Below are positions 6,062 to 11,138 of a stretch of DNA of 11,138 nt, one piece after another. Position 1 is the stretch's first letter. Each line of letters opens with the position of its first letter. The notes under the pieces are model-generated. The model saw nothing but the letters and a program-made list of their open reading frames with translations. It was not told the DNA's origin and made no database searches. Source of the stretch: Sphaerosporella brunnea (taxonomy: Eukaryota; Ascomycota; Pezizomycetes; Pezizales; Pyronemataceae); contig VXIS01000622.1 in NCBI GenBank assembly GCA_008704415.1, forward strand, positions 1-11,138. The letters are read 5' to 3'. Position numbers and translations under genes: made by a program.

Positions 6062-8060
6062 TTCGATCCGATCCTAGCACTACCAATAGCACGGCAGTGG
6101 CTGCTAGGAGCAAACCTACCTTTACGCCATATGCTGTCCGGCCTCACTTATGAGTGTTCAGGGTGCAAAGCACTTCACTTCTTGGAGGAAAGACTCACTT
6201 CTTCTTTTATGAGGAACCCAAAATTCAGCAAGTGTTGTGCTGGTGAAAAGGTACAGCTACCGAATTGGAAAGACCCACCAGATCGACTCTGGTATTATTT
6301 CACCTCGATGGAGCCAAGTAAGTTCTTACTTATACCTAGAAAGTATCAAAGAAAGTCTAATTATCATTTAGTGGCCAAGGCGTTTCGTTTAGGTATCCGA
6401 CGCTATAACAACTTGCTTTCCATGACATCACTCGGGACAAAAGAAGATACCTTTCGACCCGGAGACGGTGGAATTTTTTTTGTTTCGTATTAAAGGTGCA
6501 CTACATCACAGAATTGGTCCAATGGTCGCATCCCAGGGAGTCCAACCAAGGTTTGCACAAATTTACATTTATGATCCCAATGATCTTGATCTGTAATTGG
6601 AAAATCGTCTTGGTATCTTTCACGACAATTCGGTGGATGCTCAGGTGTTGCATGAGCTGACGGAAATGCTCTATGTGCATAATCTATTGATTCACACTTG
6701 GCGTACAGCTGGAGAGGTCTTGGCCGATAACCCGGAGTAGCCTGTTGCGTTGCAGTTACGCATGCTCAATATTACAAACAGAGATACCAGAACTTACAAT
6801 AGACCAACAGCAAATGAAATCGGTGTTCTAATTGTTGGTCTTGGAGAAGAGGAGTTTGATCATCGCGATATCGTTCTGCACCATCGCAATCTCAGAGAAA
6901 GTTATCGAGGATTGAAGCACGTCACCGAATTAAGTTCTCTTTATCTTCCTTTGAGATATGTGTTGCTTCTGATATACGGTGAGCAATGTTGGAGACCGGA
7001 TATACCATTGAAAGACAATGCAGAAGCCAGTCCAGCAGATCGCGATGAATGGGTGTGAAAAGGGATCCTGAGCAGTTGAGTGTTGACAGAGCTCGAAACC
7101 CAAACACAGGCAGAGGTGGAACACGACATGTTACTCAAGCGATGTTCCACAGTTATTACTTGCACGACAGGTATGGTGTCAAGTCCTTACTTTTGCGAGG
7201 AGGTCGGCTATTTCAAGAATGGGTGGTCAATGCTGCAGCAGTAATGGAGCAAAACCGTCTGAAGTGGATATTAGATAATCAACCTAAACTGCGCGCCGAA
7301 AAGTACAGCAACTTGCAGAATACGGTAATCGAAAATCCGAATTCAGAGGCAATGGATATTGGTCATCGAGTGGTTTTTCCGTCTTCCTTTTCTGAATCGC
7401 CTTGACAAATGCGAGAACTCTACCAGGATGCAATGGCAGTTGTTCGATATTATGGTAAACCAGACCTATTTATTACTATGACCTGCAACCCGAACTGGCC
7501 AGAGATCAAAGATAATTTGTTTGAAGGCCAGACTGCTTCTGATCGTCCTGATTTGGTCAGTCGAGTTTTCGATCTCAAACTACAGGAGCTACTAAAGGAT
7601 ATTTGCAAGCGCAAGATTTTTGGTACCGTGAAAGCCTACATGCACGTTATCAAATTTCAAAAACGAGGACTTCCAGATGCACACATGTTGTTCATACTGG
7701 ACGATGCTTCTTCACTACACACTGCGGACCAAGTCGATTCAGTTGTCAAAGCGGAATTACCTCATCCAGAAAGGGATCTGGAATTATGGAATACAGTCAC
7801 TACTTGCATGCTCCATGGTCCTTGCACAAAAGACTATTCAAAGGCTCACTGTTTGGGCGATGGACGTGGTGTGTCTGGTTCCTGTTCGAAGAACTTTCCA
7901 AAGGAGTTTCGCGAATCTACAAGTCTTGGGAGTCAAGGATATCTCTTTTCCCGAAGACGTAACGAAGGTTCTGAGGTTTTTCGTTTCAAGAAAAAGTTGA
8001 AGCGCTCAGACGGTACCTTCAAAGACTTCGAATATACCAATGAATGGGTTGTTCCTTATA

Positions 8061-8583
8061 ATCCATGTAACCTTTTCGTGAGCTTATAAGATCCACTATT
8101 TCATAGATGCAAATAAACTCAGAATCATCTGTGTATCAGACTTGATAAATACCAAGAGGATACTTGAAAACAGGTCACTGATCAACTCAGTATTTATTGA
8201 TAGATAGTCGATACAATCTGGATTGCTCGAAAGGCCGTAAGGAAAGAAGAGAAGAGAATGAATGTAGGAAAAGCTCGCAGCTTTTATAGCGAACGATGCT
8301 GAGTACATCATGTGATAATAAGCTGGTGGCAAATTCGTAACCATGGAAAGAGTGGTCTAGAAGACCTACCAGTCTGCGTTGTGGAAACTAGAAGATTCCA
8401 ATGGTGACGTAACATCGAAAGGGCTAGAAACTGCTAGAACATGGTGACAAAACATAGTAAAGAAAGTAAAAGAAACTCGTAGAATAATGATATCATACCA
8501 TCGTTACTGCCTTATAGTTTTATATCTTAGTAAGGAAATACGTAAGAAAGAAACCATAGTAAGTGTAATAATCTTACAATCCA
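8061..8583 (-). mobile_element. Solo LTR (8066-8578) inserted in the Helitron, with 5-bp target duplication ATCCA
   Basis: The 513-bp insert starts TGTAA and ends TTACA, and is flanked by ATCCA at 8061-8065 and 8579-8583. Taking out the insert and one duplication joins VVPYNP to YLSKKFNCHINLEVC, which is the expected Helitron sequence, in frame. On the minus strand it carries CTATAAAAG (8289-8281), a pyrimidine-rich start region after it and AATAAA (8198-8193), as an LTR would. No internal retrotransposon genes, primer site or polypurine tract are present, so this is the product of LTR-LTR recombination. It does not resemble the gypsy LTR at 616-898. Superfamily is uncertain. A non-autonomous element with 7-bp duplications (AATCCAT) and GTAA/TTAC ends is the alternative reading. 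Confidence 0.82.
8281..8289 (-). promoter_or_regulatory. TATA box of the solo LTR
   Basis: CTATAAAAG on the minus strand, followed about 25-45 bases later by CATTCATTCTCTTCTCTTC, a pyrimidine-rich stretch typical of fungal transcription starts. An AATAAA polyadenylation-like signal lies further on (8198-8193, minus). It could drive antisense transcription into the Rep half of the Helitron. Confidence 0.6.
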
Positions 8584-9009
8584 TACCTCAGCAAAAAGTT
8601 CAACTGCCATATTAATCTGGAAGTTTGCTCATCTATAAAGGCCATAAAGTATTTGTATAAGTACGTTTATAAGGGACCAGATCGAGCCAATGTTGGATTG
8701 AACAGGATGACCACAGATCCAATCAATGAGCCAAAGTTATATCTTGATGCTCGATATATTTTTCCACCTTAGGCCTGTGCCCGAATCCTTGGTTGAAAGA
8801 TGCATAGCTTGGACCCGACAGTTGTTCGTCTGGATCTACACCTCGAAAATGAACAGACAGTTTATTTCGAAGCAGATAGCATTGACAATGCTATGCAGGC
8901 CGTCAATCAAGGTGGATCACGCAATACTAAGCTAACCGCATATTTTGCTGCTAATGTACAGTATCCTACCGCTAAAGACATTCTTTATGTAGATTTTTCT
9001 ACCAAGTAC

Positions 9010-9063
9010 GTATTTCACTTTGAATATCAAAAATGTGACCTTACTGATTATGTTGTGGTATAG
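9010..9063 (+). other. Probable 54-nt intron in the Helitron gene
   Basis: GTATTT donor and GGTATAG acceptor. Removing it brings DFSTKY next to (I)FWQDKERRWTPRK, which matches the Helitron pattern of a short aromatic stretch then W-x-PR. The following run of seven T (9065-9071) has one T too many to keep the frame, so a 1-base slippage also occurred. The insert shows no family resemblance of its own. Confidence 0.6.
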
Positions 9064-11138
9064 ATTTTTTTGGCAAGATAAAGAACGTCGATGGACACCA
9101 CGAAAGCAGAAGTTTGCAGTCGGACGAATTCATTTCGGTGGACCAAAATCTGGCGAACGACATTTTCTTCGACTTTTATTACATGACGTTAAAGGAGCAA
9201 CATCATTCACAGATCTTCGAACGATACCCGGTGAACAAACGCCGCAAGCTACTTTTTGAGACGCCTGTTTTGAACATTGTCTTCTCGAATCGGACGAACA
9301 ATGGCATCGATGTCTTGATGAAGCCGCTACAGTGGAAAGGGGCCATGGGCTGCGAAATCTATTTGCAGTCATTCTCATCGAATCGAATCCGGCTGATCCA
9401 TTAAAGCTGTGGGAAGATCATAAGATTGATATTTGCGATGACTGCGGATACCTTTTGACCACAAAGTTTGGAATCCTACAGCCCTCTTCTGAACAGGAAT
9501 TCAGTCTAGGATTGTGCTATCTTCGCGAGATTCTGAAGCGTTTGAATTCGGACCTAACTTACGTCGGCTTGCCTTTACCGCAGCATCATTTCGAATTGAA
9601 CGCAGAAGGAGACGGTAACCGCTTTATCCAAGATCAGCTTTCATTCGATATGGACTCAATTGCAAGACAAGTTGAAGTCGGAGTTTCACAATTAAACGAA
9701 AAGCAACTTGATGCGTATAACACTGTTATATCATCAGTGACATCTCGAGAGGGGCGACTTTTCTTTCTGGATGGGCCAGGTGGTACCGGCAAAACCTTTG
9801 TGGAGAACCTTCTGTTATCCAAAGTTCGCAGTCAGGGTGGGATAGCTTTGGCAGTTGCATCCAGTGGAATCGCTGCACTTTTATTGAATTGTGGTCGCAC
9901 TGCTCATTCAATGTTCAGCATTCCAATTCAGTGCGACTATAATTCTATATGCGAGGTCGACAAAGAAGGAGAAAACGCAGATCTTTTTCGACAAGCTCGG
10001 CTTATCATATGGGATGAAGCCTCGATGCAACATCGCTACGCATATGAAGCGGTCGATCGAATGCTTCAAGATATTCGAAGTGATTCACGTTCATTTGGGG
10101 GCATTACTGTTCTATTTGCAGGAGATTTTCGGCAATGTCTACCGGTTGTACCTGGTAGTAGTCGGGGACAAATTGTTGCAGCAACTTTGAAGCATTCACC
10201 ACTTTGGACAGGCATAAGGGTTTTCCATTTGGAAGAGAATGTCAGGTTGCTTGGTAGAAGTTTATCCCCGGTTGAACGTCAGCAAGCTGAAAACTATGCC
10301 CAATATATCTTACGGATTGGTGATGGGATTGAAGCTACCAATGTTCCCGAATACATCAGCTTACAGCCCTCTTTGCTTTTGGAGAACAACACCTTGGAAA
10401 CCTTAATCTCAAAAGTATACCCTGATCTTACCTCACAGATTCCAGAGCCTGACTTCCTTGCTGAAAGAGCAATCTTAGCGGCAAGAAATGTGGATGTCAA
10501 TGAATTGAACAATCTACTTTTGGGTCAACTTCCAGGCGACGAAATGGAGTTCCGCAGCATTGACAGTGCCTCGACTGAAGATGAGTTGACATATTCTGAA
10601 GAATACCTCAATTCACTGGATATCAGCGGTGTTCCCCCTCACCGGTTGAAGCTGAAAGTTTCAGCGCCAATTATGCTGCTACGCAACATTAATCCTATGT
10701 TGGGTTTATGTAATGGTACGCGTCTGCAGGTGACACAATTGAGTCAGCACGTCATAGGTGGTATGTCACATGCATTGTGGTTTCTCTAAATGTTATATCA
10801 CTAACTGTGGATAGCACTCATTTTGACTGGCGTCGGTAAAGGGGAGCGTGTAATGATTCCAAAAATTAAAGTGGTTAGCGCGGCTGATGGCGACATGTCC
10901 TTCAAGTTAATCCGTTTGCAATATCCGGTTCGCTTGGCCTTTTCAATGACGATTAACAAGTCCCAAGGGCAACCCTTACGACATGTTGGAATTGATATCA
11001 GAGAGGAAGTTTTTAGCCATGGGCAACTATATGTTGCTTTGTCTCGGGCTACCAGTGGCATCTGAGTAAATGTACTGATGCCAGAAACGATAGCTGGGCA
11101 TGATGGATTGTGCAGGAACGTTGTCTATACAGAAGTGT
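9064..11138 (+). pseudogene. Helitron helicase half (PIF1 family), nearly intact, continues past the window
   Basis: This is the part that unwinds DNA during rolling-circle transposition. In order: GRIHFGG...GERHFLRLLLHDVKG (from 9123), the linker helix region, Walker A GPGGTGKT (9773-9796), Walker B with WDEAS (10010-10024), GDFRQCLPVVP (10121-10153), PIMLLRNINPMLGLCNGTRL (about 10670-10728), TINKSQGQ (about 10950-10973) and HGQLYVALSRATSG (about 11019-11059). All key helicase motifs are kept. From 9065 to 10760 one frame is interrupted only by TGA at 9257, read as RDAC-type in relatives. A 54-nt intron (10761-10814) is removed cleanly. A further in-frame TGA (11063) lies just before VNVLMPET and GLCRNVVYTEV, the usual Helitron C-terminus, which runs off the window. 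The longest unbroken frame is 9332-10789, but its first Met is internal, not a true start. Confidence 0.93.
10761..10814 (+). other. 54-nt spliceosomal intron in the Helitron helicase
   Basis: Consensus donor GTATGT, branch site CACTAAC (10799-10805, about 10 bases before the end) and acceptor GATAG. Splicing (phase 1) joins VIGG to ALILTGVGKGERVMIPKIK, which is the family sequence between the PIMLLRN and LAF-type blocks. Read through, it has a stop at 10787-10789. All three signals fit fungal introns. Confidence 0.88.

Larger units (their letters stand above)
5519..9009 (+). pseudogene. Helitron RepHel, N-terminal and Rep (HUH nuclease) half, broken
   Basis: The Rep part nicks and joins single strands in rolling-circle transposition. 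A first Cys module (5543-5638: CTMC, then CNKCREC) and a related second one (5951-6061: CRTC, then CNNCRARFAQRQR) come before the typical N-terminal stretch ECSGCKALHFLEER, RNPKFSKCC and LPNWKDPPD (6152-6289). The Rep region is seen as FITMTCNPNWPEI (7469-7507), GLPDAHMLFIL (7667-7699), EWVVPYNP and KYLYKYVYKG (8647-8676), the last holding the catalytic tyrosine pair. The usual GLPHAH motif has aspartate (7676-7678) for the first metal-binding histidine. Stops lie at 5762, 5795, 5996, 6594, 6738, 7403, 8770 and 8794. Frameshifts lie at the 8-T run 6474-6481 and near 7053. A solo LTR (8066-8578) splits the gene. The ATG at 5519 is the first in frame before the Cys module. No function is possible from this copy. 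Confidence 0.92.
5519..11138 (+). mobile_element. Helitron (RepHel type), decayed, 3' end beyond the window
   Basis: One continuous relic of a rolling-circle DNA transposon. From 5' to 3' it has Cys-rich N-terminal modules, the Helitron-like N-terminal region, the HUH Rep endonuclease region and a PIF1-family helicase, always on the plus strand and in the family order. The reading frame is broken by stops, small frameshifts and a solo LTR. The terminal signals (5' TC; 3' hairpin and CTRR) were not identified. The 5' end is somewhere before 5519 and may include the 18-bp minisatellite, and the 3' end lies past 11138. With the Rep damaged, it could at most be mobilised by a helper copy. Confidence 0.93.

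Noticed and set aside
7603..8000. Other-frame open stretches within the Rep region
   Set aside because: They are shadows of the Helitron frame with no family similarity.
8067..8590. Large intron starting GTAACC instead of an insertion
   Set aside because: The only AG end nearby (CTCAG) gives the wrong frame and loses conserved residues, whereas the target-duplication model restores the sequence exactly.

Overview
The window is eukaryotic and most likely comes from a filamentous ascomycete (Pezizomycotina). The evidence is short spliceosomal introns (52-66 nt, GT...AG), a chromodomain-bearing Ty3/gypsy integrase end, an ankyrin repeat of a type common in these fungi, a fungal-type RepHel Helitron, and stop codons that look like C-to-T decay. 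No bacterial operon, rRNA or tRNA was seen. The assignment to a fungal group is inference from sequence style.

Layout. 2-898 is the 3' end of a Ty3/gypsy chromovirus: integrase C-terminus plus chromodomain broken by one stop codon, a polypurine tract, and a 283-bp 3' LTR with a TATA box and twin CACGTG palindromes. 899-2716 is gene-poor. It holds a frameshifted two-unit ankyrin fragment (1557-1819) and a near-perfect small palindrome (2257-2305). 2717-4156 is a four-exon gene for an unrecognised protein of about 422 aa that carries an in-frame 24-bp minisatellite. 4397-4696 is a possible small gene (99 aa). 4170-5509 is rich in independent short tandem repeats (about 50-60 bp, 12 bp, 21 bp and 18 bp units).

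5519 to the window end is a Helitron RepHel gene: duplicated N-terminal Cys-rich modules, the Helitron N-terminal region, the HUH Rep nuclease region and a PIF1-type helicase. It is clearly dead. It has at least nine in-frame stops, about three small frameshifts (two in poly-T runs), an aspartate in place of the first histidine of the HUH motif, and a 513-bp solo LTR (8066-8578, minus strand). That LTR sits between 5-bp target duplications exactly where the reading frame breaks. Two 54-nt introns can be inferred (9010-9063 and 10761-10814). The helicase part is far better preserved than the Rep part.

The order of events is partly readable: the Helitron arrived, then an LTR retrotransposon inserted into it and recombined to a solo LTR, and point decay accumulated. 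The genes do not form a pathway. The window is a transposon-rich accessory region around one or two lineage-specific genes. The Helitron 3' end and the gypsy 5' end lie outside the window, and the Helitron 5' terminus could not be placed.
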